Part shown: positions 1-5,393 of the stretch, piece by piece
Layout of the letters: each line of letters opens with the position of its first letter
How positions within the stretch are numbered: position 1 is the stretch's first letter
Assembly: GCA_006226265.1 (NCBI GenBank)
Contig: SBHH01000102.1
Location: 1-5,393, forward strand
Direction: 5' to 3'
From: Alphaproteobacteria bacterium
GTDB taxonomy: Bacteria > Pseudomonadota > Alphaproteobacteria > Sneathiellales > Sneathiellaceae
Length of the DNA stretch: 5,393 nucleotides
Notes under the pieces: model-generated
Databases searched by the model: none
What the model was told of the DNA's origin: nothing
Seen by the model: the letters and a program-made list of their open reading frames with translations, nothing else
Position numbers and translations under genes: made by a program

Positions 1-1
1 T

Positions 2-106
2 AAGCGGCCCAAGGAGTATTTCTTCGTCGATCAATTGCCAAAAAGTAACTATGGGAAGATCCTGAAGACTGAACTCAGAAAACACTTTTCCCTGACAAAT
101 TCATAG
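2..106 (+). CDS. Acyl-CoA synthetase (AMP-forming ligase), C-terminal fragment
   Basis: This is the 3' end of a gene that begins outside the window. The 34 visible codons end in TAG at 104-106. The fragment contains YFFVDQLPKSNYGKILKTEL, which matches the C-terminal subdomain (A10 motif) of class I adenylate-forming enzymes such as fatty-acid or aromatic-acid CoA ligases. The lysine of the PKSNYGK segment (codon 56-58) aligns with the catalytic lysine used for adenylation. By family knowledge such enzymes make an acyl-AMP and then the acyl-CoA thioester in the cytoplasm; the acid cannot be told from this piece. After the usual ending LRK there are seven extra residues (HFSLTNS), partly encoded by the first copy of the TTTCCCTG repeat. 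The gene converges on the TRAP operon and is not co-transcribed with it. The family call is firm; substrate is unknown. Confidence 0.8.
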   Translation, partial: KRPKEYFFVDQLPKSNYGKILKTELRKHFSLTNS

Positions 107-214
107 GTATCTGACATCACATAAATTTCCGGAATGATCGCTAATTTTGTTTCCCTGTTTACAAAAAAATTTTCCCCCTGATACAAATCTAAATTTCCCT
201 GTTTAACAGGGAAA
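87..214. repeat. Array of four TTTCCCTG-type repeats
   Basis: Four related direct copies start at 87 (TTTCCCTGACAAATT), 150 (TTTCCCTGTTTACAAA), 173 (TCCCCCTGATACAAAT) and 194 (TTTCCCTGTTTAACA). The shared core is TTTCCCTG, then a short A/T stretch, then usually ACA. Start-to-start distances are 63, 23 and 21 bases, close to 6, 2 and 2 turns of the helix, so the copies would lie on nearly the same DNA face. The first copy overlaps the last codons of the ligase gene; the rest lie in the intergenic region. The last copy is part of a perfect palindrome. A protein-binding cluster, a fragment of a dispersed repeat or a mobile-element end are all possible; sequence alone does not decide. Confidence 0.65.
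194..214. terminator. Perfect palindrome between convergent genes, possible bidirectional terminator
   Basis: The arms TTTCCCTGTT and AACAGGGAAA are exact reverse complements around one central T. As RNA this could fold as an 8-bp stem (TTTCCCTG/CAGGGAAA) with a five-base loop. It lies midway between the two convergent genes: 87 bases after the ligase stop codon and 87 bases after the dctM stop codon. On the minus strand it is followed by a moderately T-rich stretch (ATTTAGATTTG), which suits termination of the TRAP operon; on the plus strand the following sequence is not U-rich. Because the same half-site recurs nearby without a partner, a protein-binding role is an alternative. Confidence 0.4.
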
Positions 215-301
215 TAGGTGAAGACGGGTTCGCTTCAGACTACAGCCTCCACCATTTCCTCATGAATATTATATGTAACTTTCTGTCCACGAAGTCCATA
301 T
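215..301. other. Intergenic remainder, no gene seen
   Basis: This stretch between the palindrome and the dctM stop codon contains no supportable gene. It starts with ATAGG-type sequence and the string GACGGGTTCGCTTCAGACTA directly behind the repeat array. From memory, that association of CAGGGAA-type repeats with a GGTTCGC..GACT string resembles dispersed repeats seen in other alphaproteobacterial DNA, but I cannot verify this here. The stretch looks like a short GGGTTCG...CCACCA tRNA end but has no T-stem pairing. Confidence 0.35.
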
Positions 302-1612
302 TTACCTTGGCATCAGACTGACGAGCCAAAGGGGCAGTGCGGGATAGAAGATCAGGAGGGAGACGACCGCGATCTGGGCGAGGAGGAAAGGCGTGATGCC
401 TTTGAAAATCTTGCCAAGCGGAATATCGCGGGCGATGTCCTTGATGACGAAGACATTGATGCCGATCGGTGGTGTTATCAATCCCATCTCCATCACCAGA
501 ACCACGACGACGCCGAACCAGATCGGATCCAGCCCGAGGGAGACAATCGTCGGCAGGATGATGGGCACCATCATGACGACCATCCCGAGCGAGTCGAGGA
601 CGCATCCCATCAGGATAAATACCAGCAGGATGACGAACAGAACGCCGGTCACCGGCAGATCGAGGCCGCCCAGAAAATCGGTAATGACCGTGGTGATTTG
701 CGTCACGCTCAGGAAGATATTGAAGATATGCGCGCCGATCACGATCATCAGGATCATGCAGGTGGTCCGCCCGGTTTCCAGTAATGCCTGACGGATCATC
801 GGCCAGGAAAGCTTGCGGCGAAGGGCGGTAATGATAAAGGCCCCGGCAGCACCCGCCGCGGCGGCCTCTGTCACCGTGAAAATGCCGCCATAGATCCCGC
901 CCATGACGAGGAGGAAAAGCACGAGAATGCCAAAGGTGCCTTTCAGGGACTGAAACCGTTCCCGCCAGCTCGCGCGTGGAAGCGGTGAGGCGCTGGTGGG
1001 GGACAGGATTGCCCAGAGCGCGCAGACCAGTATGAAGGCGACGGCCAGCATCAGGCCCGGCAGGATACCGGCGACCAGAAGCTTGGCAACGGACTGATCT
1101 GACATCAGCGCGTAAAGGACCATCAGGCCGCTTGGCGGGATCATGATTCCGAGGGTGCCGCCCGCAGCGACAGCGCCGGTTGCGAGGGCGTCGCTCACGC
1201 CGGATCGCCGCATTTCCGGAATGGTCATGGTGCCGACCGTGGCAGCCGTGGCGACGGAGGAGCCGGAAACGGCGGAGAAACCGGCGCAGGCGCCAATGGT
1301 CACGACGGAAAGGCCGCCCGGCCAATGCCCCATCCATTTCTTGGCGGTATCATAGATTTCTGTGCTGATCCCGGAATTATAGGCGAATAGCCCCATCAGG
1401 ACGAACAGCGGGATAACGGAAAAGGAATAGTCCGCGCCCGTCGAGAAGGGCATGGTGCCGAAGGTGCCAATGACGGGCTGCATGTTTCCGCCATACATGA
1501 TGAGCAGCCCGGTGAAGCCGATACCGGCCATGGCGAAACCGATGGGCATCCGGATCAGGATGAGAAGGATCATCAGGAGAATGCCACCCAAACCAACAAC
1601 TGTTCCGCTCAT
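302..1612 (-). CDS. dctM: TRAP transporter large permease subunit DctM
   Basis: Encodes a 436-residue polytopic inner-membrane protein, the usual size for DctM, the subunit that carries substrate across the membrane with cation (usually sodium) coupling. Family landmarks are present in order: GFSAVSGSSVATAATVG (about 111-127), PEMRRSGVS (132-140), GGTLGIMIPPS (151-161), GGIYGGIFTVTEAAAAGA (238-255), LDSLGMVVMMVPI (339-351) and MGLITPPIGINVFV (376-389). The alternating hydrophobic blocks fit the family's roughly 11-12 membrane segments. The ATG overlaps the dctQ stop as ATGA, and GAGGAG lies 8 bases upstream (1621-1626), indicating translational coupling. It is the last gene of the operon and ends in TAA facing the ligase gene. 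No missing motif or frameshift is seen. The identity is firm; the ligand cannot be inferred from this subunit. Confidence 0.96.
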   Translation of the reverse strand: MSGTVVGLGGILLMILLILIRMPIGFAMAGIGFTGLLIMYGGNMQPVIGTFGTMPFSTGADYSFSVIPLFVLMGLFAYNSGISTEIYDTAKKWMGHWPGGLSVVTIGACAGFSAVSGSSVATAATVGTMTIPEMRRSGVSDALATGAVAAGGTLGIMIPPSGLMVLYALMSDQSVAKLLVAGILPGLMLAVAFILVCALWAILSPTSASPLPRASWRERFQSLKGTFGILVLFLLVMGGIYGGIFTVTEAAAAGAAGAFIITALRRKLSWPMIRQALLETGRTTCMILMIVIGAHIFNIFLSVTQITTVITDFLGGLDLPVTGVLFVILLVFILMGCVLDSLGMVVMMVPIILPTIVSLGLDPIWFGVVVVLVMEMGLITPPIGINVFVIKDIARDIPLGKIFKGITPFLLAQIAVVSLLIFYPALPLWLVSLMPR

Positions 1613-2112
1613 GCGTCCTGCTCCTCATCCTGAAACATCTTCAGCAGAAGGCCCGCTGACTGTAATAAAAGCCCGATCGATAAAAGGCCCAACGCGGTCG
1701 CAGAGAGATACCGGAAGGGGAGGAGGGGAATATGCAGCATTCCCGTGACATCCCCCGCCGCCCCGTGACGGGACGCCATCTCGAACATGGAAAAGGACAT
1801 GAAGCTGGTGATGAAAGTGGAGAAAAGGGCCGTAAAAAGATCGAACAGGTTTTGTAAATGCAATGGCATTCGACTTGACAAGAAATCCGCCGAAATATGC
1901 CCCCTGATGCGGGTCGTATAGGGCAGTCCCAGGAAAAGGGCCGTCACCAGCATCAGTTCCACCAGCTCGAAAGTGCCCCGGATCGGCGCGTTGAACAGAT
2001 ATCGCATCACGATATTAACGGTGACCAAAAGCGCGAGCGCCGACAGAATGGTCACGCCCATCAGATTGGCGGCAGTGCTGACTTTCCCCGTCAGTCGATC
2101 CAGAAACTCCAT
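1609..2112 (-). CDS. dctQ: TRAP transporter small permease subunit DctQ
   Basis: Encodes a 167-residue small membrane subunit that pairs with DctM. Four hydrophobic segments are visible, at about residues 19-38, 48-66, 91-112 and 135-156. The family signatures NIVMRYLFNAPI (33-44), followed by ELVEL (49-53) and GHISADFL (71-78), are both present. The charged C-terminus ends QDEEQDA. The start was placed at ATG 2112: the only in-frame upstream alternative is TTG at 2127, and that codon lies at the edge of a very strong purine-rich ribosome-binding site (GAGGGAGGGGAAA) that sits right before the ATG. The gene begins 30 bases after the oxidoreductase stop codon and overlaps dctM by 4 bases, so it is part of the same operon. 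The sequence is divergent between family members, as is normal for DctQ, but topology, motifs and neighbours agree. Confidence 0.92.
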   Translation of the reverse strand: MEFLDRLTGKVSTAANLMGVTILSALALLVTVNIVMRYLFNAPIRGTFELVELMLVTALFLGLPYTTRIRGHISADFLSSRMPLHLQNLFDLFTALFSTFITSFMSFSMFEMASRHGAAGDVTGMLHIPLLPFRYLSATALGLLSIGLLLQSAGLLLKMFQDEEQDA

Positions 2113-2125
2113 TTTCCCCTCCCTC
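2113..2125 (-). promoter_or_regulatory. Ribosome-binding site deciding the dctQ start
   Basis: On the minus strand the sequence GAGGGAGGGGAAA runs directly up to ATG 2112. Its GGGAGGGG core (2116-2123) is 3 bases from the ATG, while the GAGGGAG part is at a more usual distance. It would be coding if translation began at the upstream TTG (2127), which argues for the ATG as the true start. Confidence 0.7.
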
Positions 2126-2142
2126 AACAGGTCATTTTGCTG

Positions 2143-4128
2143 TCAAATCTTGCGGGCAACATCATAGGCATGCTGAATGGTCGCAAGGATGGTGCTGGCA
2201 AATTCGGATGTTGCATCGTTCGCATCGCCGACGGCATAGGTCTCGAACCCCATCTTGTCGGCAACTTCCAGAAGCTCCCGGTTGGAATGGCGATCGCTTG
2301 CGAAGACAATTGTGTCAATATCTTCAAGGGATTGGGCGCCATGTCCGTTTGTGAGGCGGATCTGTTCGTTCTCTCCGATCTCGAGCCCCGCATTTTTGTA
2401 TCGATGCACGGGCTTGCCCTGCAGCCGGTTCAGCAGGTACCAGCGGTCATGACCGGCAAGCTTCTGGCCGAAATGGCCACCCGCTTCGGCAATCCAGACT
2501 TCCGCCCCTTTTTCCGCGAGCCAGTCCGCCGCGATGATACCGTTCTGATCCCCGCCGATTACGACGACCTTTTTGCCGGGATCGATATTGTCCCGAACCA
2601 TGTCGTCAAGCATCAGGCAGTCGGTTTCGGATACCTGCATGACAAGATTGACCAGATTTTGCGGAACTTCCGGCAGGCTGCCGGTCGCGACGATGACAAC
2701 ATCCGGTGCCAGCGTTTCGATCAGGTTACGATCCGCCCGGGTGTTGAGACGAACATCAACGCCGTATTTCGCGAGCTGCGTTTCGTACCAGGGGAGGATA
2801 TCGCCAAGTTCACCCCGGCCCGGCATCTGCGCGGCGAGCAGGATCTGCCCGCCGACTTTCGACGCTTCCTCGCAAAGCGTGACCTGATGTCCGGAAAAAG
2901 CGGTCATTCGGGCGGCTTCCAGTCCTGCAAGACCGGCACCGATCACCAGTATCCTTTTGGGGTTATCCTTTTTCGCGCCTTCCACATCCACGACATGGAG
3001 TTCCCGCGACATGCGCGGATTGACGACACAGGTCGTGAGGCCGCCTCGCTGGATATGCTCATCGGCGCAACCCCGGCATTCCCCGAGGCAGGGGCGGATG
3101 TCCTTGAAATTTCCGGCACGGGCCTTCGCCGCGAATTCAGGATCGGCAATGAAGGCGCGGCCAAGCACCACGAAATCGACCTTGTCACCGGCAATCAGTT
3201 CTTCCGCAAGGGCCGGGGTCTTGATGCGGCCGACGGTCGCGACGGGAATATTGACGAGCGGCTTTACAGCTTCCGCCAGGTCGGCATAGCAGGCGTGAGG
3301 CTCATAAAGGGGCGGGATCGTCAGGCGGGGTGATCCGACCAGCCCGGCCGTCAGGGTCAGGTAATCCGCCCCGGCAGCTTCCAGCATCGGGGCAAGCTCA
3401 CGGGTCTCGGCAAGGGTCCAGCCGTCGTCGCCGATATAGTCATCGCCATTGAATTTGACGCCAACCGCAAGTTTGTCGCCCAAGGCGGCCTTCACTGCTT
3501 TCAGGATATCCAGAAGAAAACGCGCGCGGTTTTCGGTCGATCCGCCATATTCGTCGGTCCGCTTGTTGAAAAGCGGCGTCATGAAGTTGCTGATCAGATA
3601 GCCGTGGCCCGCATGAATTTCGACAAAGTCCATACCGGCCCGTGCGCACATCTCCGCTCCCTTGACGTAATGCGCAACAATTTCCGGAATTTCCTCAAGG
3701 GTGAGGGCATGATTTTTCTGGGGCCGTTTTGGCAGGCCGCTTTCGCGTGCTTCCCGCACGTTGGAGGAAATGCCGGACGGTGAAATCAGCACCATTTCCC
3801 CGCCGCCGGTCCCGCCCTGATTAAAAAGCTGGCTTCCGAAGCGGGTATCATATTGCTGAACAGCCTTCGTCAGGCGGGTGAGGGAGGGGAGGATCGCCTC
3901 GTCAAAGAGCCGGATGCCGCGCCGGAGCGGGTTCGGCACCACTGCCGCCGCGCCGATACCTGCCATGCCGGGAGAGGTGCGGGCCCGCTCGACATAATAG
4001 GCAATGATTTCATCCGTGATTTCCAGATTCTCATCGACCTTGGGGCCCGCCGACATGGCGGACATCATGATCCGGTTAGAAATGGTCATCGGGCCGATTT
4101 TAAGAGGGGAAAATAAAGTATTGGACAC
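2143..4128 (-). CDS. FMN/FAD/[4Fe-4S] NAD(P)H oxidoreductase, OYE / 2,4-dienoyl-CoA reductase type
   Basis: Encodes a 661-residue cytoplasmic flavoenzyme. Residues 1-345 form an Old Yellow Enzyme TIM barrel: LFSPLKIG near the start, VEIHAGHGYLISNFMTP (169-185), NKRTDEYGGSTENR (188-201), and phosphate-binding elements TVGRI (298-302) and VLGRAF (321-326). Cysteines 347, 351, 354 and 367 form the predicted Fe-S site. A second half carries a dinucleotide fold: GAGLAG (397-402), ATGS (481-484), GGDQNG (525-530) and VGDAND (633-638). This is the plan of FadH, 2-enoate reductase and trimethylamine dehydrogenase, which pass electrons between NAD(P)H and a C=C or C-N bond through FAD, Fe-S and FMN. 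The GTG start has AAGGAA 7 bases upstream; a longer reading to 4365 adds 79 low-similarity residues and would overlap dctP. Lying between dctP and dctQ, it probably acts on the imported solute. Exact substrate unknown. Confidence 0.93.
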   Translation of the reverse strand: MSNTLFSPLKIGPMTISNRIMMSAMSAGPKVDENLEITDEIIAYYVERARTSPGMAGIGAAAVVPNPLRRGIRLFDEAILPSLTRLTKAVQQYDTRFGSQLFNQGGTGGGEMVLISPSGISSNVREARESGLPKRPQKNHALTLEEIPEIVAHYVKGAEMCARAGMDFVEIHAGHGYLISNFMTPLFNKRTDEYGGSTENRARFLLDILKAVKAALGDKLAVGVKFNGDDYIGDDGWTLAETRELAPMLEAAGADYLTLTAGLVGSPRLTIPPLYEPHACYADLAEAVKPLVNIPVATVGRIKTPALAEELIAGDKVDFVVLGRAFIADPEFAAKARAGNFKDIRPCLGECRGCADEHIQRGGLTTCVVNPRMSRELHVVDVEGAKKDNPKRILVIGAGLAGLEAARMTAFSGHQVTLCEEASKVGGQILLAAQMPGRGELGDILPWYETQLAKYGVDVRLNTRADRNLIETLAPDVVIVATGSLPEVPQNLVNLVMQVSETDCLMLDDMVRDNIDPGKKVVVIGGDQNGIIAADWLAEKGAEVWIAEAGGHFGQKLAGHDRWYLLNRLQGKPVHRYKNAGLEIGENEQIRLTNGHGAQSLEDIDTIVFASDRHSNRELLEVADKMGFETYAVGDANDATSEFASTILATIQHAYDVARKI

Positions 4129-4135
4129 GGGTCTG

Positions 4136-4141
4136 TTCCTT
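4136..4141 (-). promoter_or_regulatory. Ribosome-binding site for the GTG start of the oxidoreductase
   Basis: AAGGAA on the minus strand sits 7 bases before GTG 4128. The protein read from that GTG begins SNTLFSPLKIG right at the first strand of the OYE barrel, as family members do. The next methionine (residue 14) would cut this strand off, so GTG is the best start. Confidence 0.7.
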
Positions 4142-4211
4142 AAATTACGAAGTCGGAAGGGAGGCGCCAAAAGCTTGGGCCTGTTCAATGAGTAAAAATG
4201 GAGCTGCGCGG

Positions 4212-4263
4212 AAAAGGGAGGGCTGGTTGCGGCCTTTTCCGTTGCTGGTGCCGCAAAGCCCTC
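4212..4263 (-). terminator. Hairpin behind dctP, likely partial terminator or attenuator
   Basis: On the plus strand GAGGGCT (4218-4224) and TTGCGGC (4227-4233) pair exactly with GCCGCAA (4250-4256) and AGCCCTC (4257-4263), giving 14 base pairs with a two-base bulge and a 16-base loop. In the dctP transcript this GC-rich stem is followed by CCTTTTCCG, a short U run. It lies 67 bases after the dctP stop. Partial termination here would give more binding protein than membrane subunits, a common arrangement in binding-protein transporters. The U run is short, so leaky termination or simple 3'-end protection of dctP mRNA are both possible. Confidence 0.6.
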
Positions 4264-4330
4264 GGGGTCAAATCCGGTCAAAAGCGGAGAATTGACCAGA
4301 CCATGCCCGAGACCTTCGCGGCAGAAGGAC

Positions 4331-5368
4331 TTAATGGCTGCTGCGATAGGCGTCGCGGGCCGCAATCAGCTGCTTCAGAATTTGATCGCCCGGCAGCCCC
4401 TTTTCGTTCAACCCGGCGATCGTCTGATCCCAGAAGGGCTTGGCGGCCTCCTGCAGTTTTTTGCGGGTCTCCGCCGTCATATCGATGATTTCGACCCCGG
4501 CTTTCGTCGCCTTGGCGCGGCCCTCGTTTGTGCTGTTATCCTGGCTGAGTGCCGTGTTATGGGCGAAATTCTGCGCGGCCGCAGAGACGATTTTCTGTTC
4601 TTCCGGCGAGAGGCCGTTCCAGGTATCGAGGTTCATGACCAGCGGCAAGGCCACCTCATAGAGGTTCAGCATATTTGCGTATTTGATCACTTCTTCGAGC
4701 TTGTAATTGAACATGCTGCCGAGCGGCACGGTCGTCCCGTCGAGCGTGCTCCGGTCCAGGGCGAGATAGGTATCCGCACTTGAAATCAGCACGATACTTG
4801 CCCCAAATTTTTCAAGGACGCGGGCACCGTCGGACCCGCGCAGGCGCAGCCCGTCCAAATCCTCAACCTTTTTGATCGGCTGCTTGGTTGTCATGACCTG
4901 AAGGGGGGCGGTTACCCCAAGCGAGAGCAATTTGACCGACGTGAATTCCTTCTCGATATAATCTTTCAGAATGCCCTGAAATGCGGCCGTGGCCTCTTCG
5001 GCAGAGTCAAAAGCGAATGGCAGTTCGGCAAGCTCCGCAAGCGGAAACCGGCCTTTCGTATAGTTCGGAATGATGACGCCGATATCGGCGACACCGGATT
5101 CGATAATCTGCAGCTGGTCCGCCGCCTTGCCGAGAGACCCGTTGAGAAAGAAATCAACTTTGAGACTCCCGCCGCTTTTCTCCTCCACTTCCTTCTGGAA
5201 GGGTATGTTTGCCGCGGCATGGCTCGGATGCTTTGCCGAGGAAAAGCTGGTCCATTTCAAGGTTCGTGCCGAGGCATCGTGATTTGCATAGGCGGTTGCC
5301 AGCACGGTCAATCCGCAAGCCAGAAACGCCTTCAAGGCAAATTTGCCCATTTTCCCTGTCGTTGTCAT
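4331..5368 (-). CDS. dctP: TRAP transporter periplasmic solute-binding protein DctP
   Basis: Encodes a 345-residue precursor, normal for DctP-family binding proteins. The N-terminus is a signal peptide: basic MTTTGKMGKFALK, hydrophobic core to about residue 27, and AxA-type cleavage sites at AYA (26-28) or ASA (32-34), so the mature protein starts near residue 29 or 35 with the strand TLKWTSF. Residues 171-178 (LDGLRLRG) hold arginine 177, which aligns with the conserved arginine that binds the ligand carboxylate in this family. The region DRSTLDGTTVPLG (205-217) is the usual hinge-side motif, and NLDTWNGLSPEEQ (246-258) is also typical. It is the first gene of the operon. GGGAG lies 5 bases before ATG 5368; ATG 5350 (Met 7) is a possible alternative start that leaves the signal peptide intact. 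An organic acid ligand is likely; which one is not readable. Confidence 0.95.
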   Translation of the reverse strand: MTTTGKMGKFALKAFLACGLTVLATAYANHDASARTLKWTSFSSAKHPSHAAANIPFQKEVEEKSGGSLKVDFFLNGSLGKAADQLQIIESGVADIGVIIPNYTKGRFPLAELAELPFAFDSAEEATAAFQGILKDYIEKEFTSVKLLSLGVTAPLQVMTTKQPIKKVEDLDGLRLRGSDGARVLEKFGASIVLISSADTYLALDRSTLDGTTVPLGSMFNYKLEEVIKYANMLNLYEVALPLVMNLDTWNGLSPEEQKIVSAAAQNFAHNTALSQDNSTNEGRAKATKAGVEIIDMTAETRKKLQEAAKPFWDQTIAGLNEKGLPGDQILKQLIAARDAYRSSH

Positions 5369-5373
5369 GGGAT

Positions 5374-5393
5374 CTCCCTTCCCTGTTAAATTG
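5374..5393 (-). promoter_or_regulatory. dctP leader with ribosome-binding site and a repeat half-site
   Basis: The 25 bases before dctP on the minus strand include AATTTAACAGGGAAGGGAG. AAGGGAG (5374-5380) is the ribosome-binding site. The overlapping AATTTAACAGGGAA (5379-5392) matches the right arm of the palindrome at 194-214 (TTTAACAGGGAA identical over 12 bases). A bound protein here could affect dctP expression, but a purine-rich ribosome-binding site can resemble this motif by chance. The promoter itself is beyond the window edge. Confidence 0.45.

Larger units (their letters stand above)
4129..4330. other. Gap between dctP and the oxidoreductase gene
   Basis: About 200 bases without a gene separate dctP from the next cistron, far more than the other operon junctions (30 bases and a 4-base overlap). 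It holds the hairpin at 4218-4263, a weaker stem at 4163-4181 (GGC-CCAA/TTGGGCC with one bulged G), and the ribosome-binding site at 4136-4141. I see no convincing sigma-70-type promoter, but an internal promoter cannot be excluded by eye. Confidence 0.5.

Noticed and set aside
87..214. CRISPR array
   Set aside because: The repeats are too short and imperfect and the spacers uneven, with no cas gene in view.
226..254. tRNA 3'-end-like string GGGTTCG...CCACCA
   Set aside because: No T-stem or acceptor pairing and no anticodon arm upstream.
240..1337. Minus-strand open frame of 365 codons overlapping dctM
   Set aside because: Its product is an arginine/histidine-rich out-of-frame reading of dctM without family features; dctM explains the region.
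2113..2127. TTG start for dctQ, five codons upstream
   Set aside because: The extra codons are the ribosome-binding site of the ATG at 2112.
1897..3333. Long plus-strand open frame (478 codons) opposite the oxidoreductase and dctQ
   Set aside because: It lies antisense to two genes with clear family motifs, its translation has no recognisable domain, and long antisense frames are common opposite GC-rich coding sequence.
4129..4365. 79-residue N-terminal extension of the oxidoreductase
   Set aside because: It runs through the hairpin and into the end of dctP, has no family similarity, and a GTG with a good ribosome-binding site sits exactly at the expected start of the barrel.
4198..4488. 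Plus-strand open frame across the dctP/oxidoreductase gap
   Set aside because: It covers the hairpin and the antisense of the dctP 3' end, and its translation looks like random arginine-rich sequence.

Overview
The window reads as a moderately GC-rich proteobacterial chromosome segment, most likely alphaproteobacterial. This is judged from codon use, the style of the TRAP-transporter proteins and the acyl-CoA-ligase C-terminus; no rRNA or other phylogenetic marker is present, so the assignment is an inference. Almost all of it is one operon on the minus strand. It converges on the very end of a plus-strand gene at the left edge.

Layout, left to right. Positions 2-106 (+) hold the last 34 codons of an adenylate-forming acid:CoA ligase. 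Positions 107-301 are the convergent intergenic region, which carries an array of short TTTCCCTG repeats ending in a perfect 10+1+10 palindrome. On the minus strand in transcription order come: dctP, a periplasmic TRAP solute-binding protein (4331-5368); a 201-bp gap with a strong hairpin that looks like an internal terminator or attenuator (4218-4263); a two-domain flavin/Fe-S NAD(P)H oxidoreductase of the Old Yellow Enzyme / 2,4-dienoyl-CoA reductase type (2143-4128); dctQ, the small TRAP membrane subunit (1609-2112); and dctM, the large TRAP membrane subunit (302-1612). dctQ and dctM overlap by ATGA. Only 25 bases precede dctP, so the operon promoter is probably outside the window.

Working model. 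DctP captures an organic acid in the periplasm and hands it to the DctQM secondary transporter. The cytoplasmic flavoenzyme, encoded inside the transporter operon, then reduces or otherwise processes the imported compound. The neighbouring CoA ligase may act on the same kind of substrate, but it is transcribed separately, so that link is weaker. The imported compound cannot be read from the sequence; an unsaturated or ring-containing carboxylate would fit the enzyme family.

The least ordinary parts are the TTTCCCTG repeat array between the convergent genes (with a related copy at the dctP ribosome-binding site), the insertion of the oxidoreductase between dctP and dctQM, the variant Fe-S cysteine spacing in that enzyme, and the hairpin with a possible competing fold behind dctP. 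I see no CRISPR array, RNA gene or intact mobile element.
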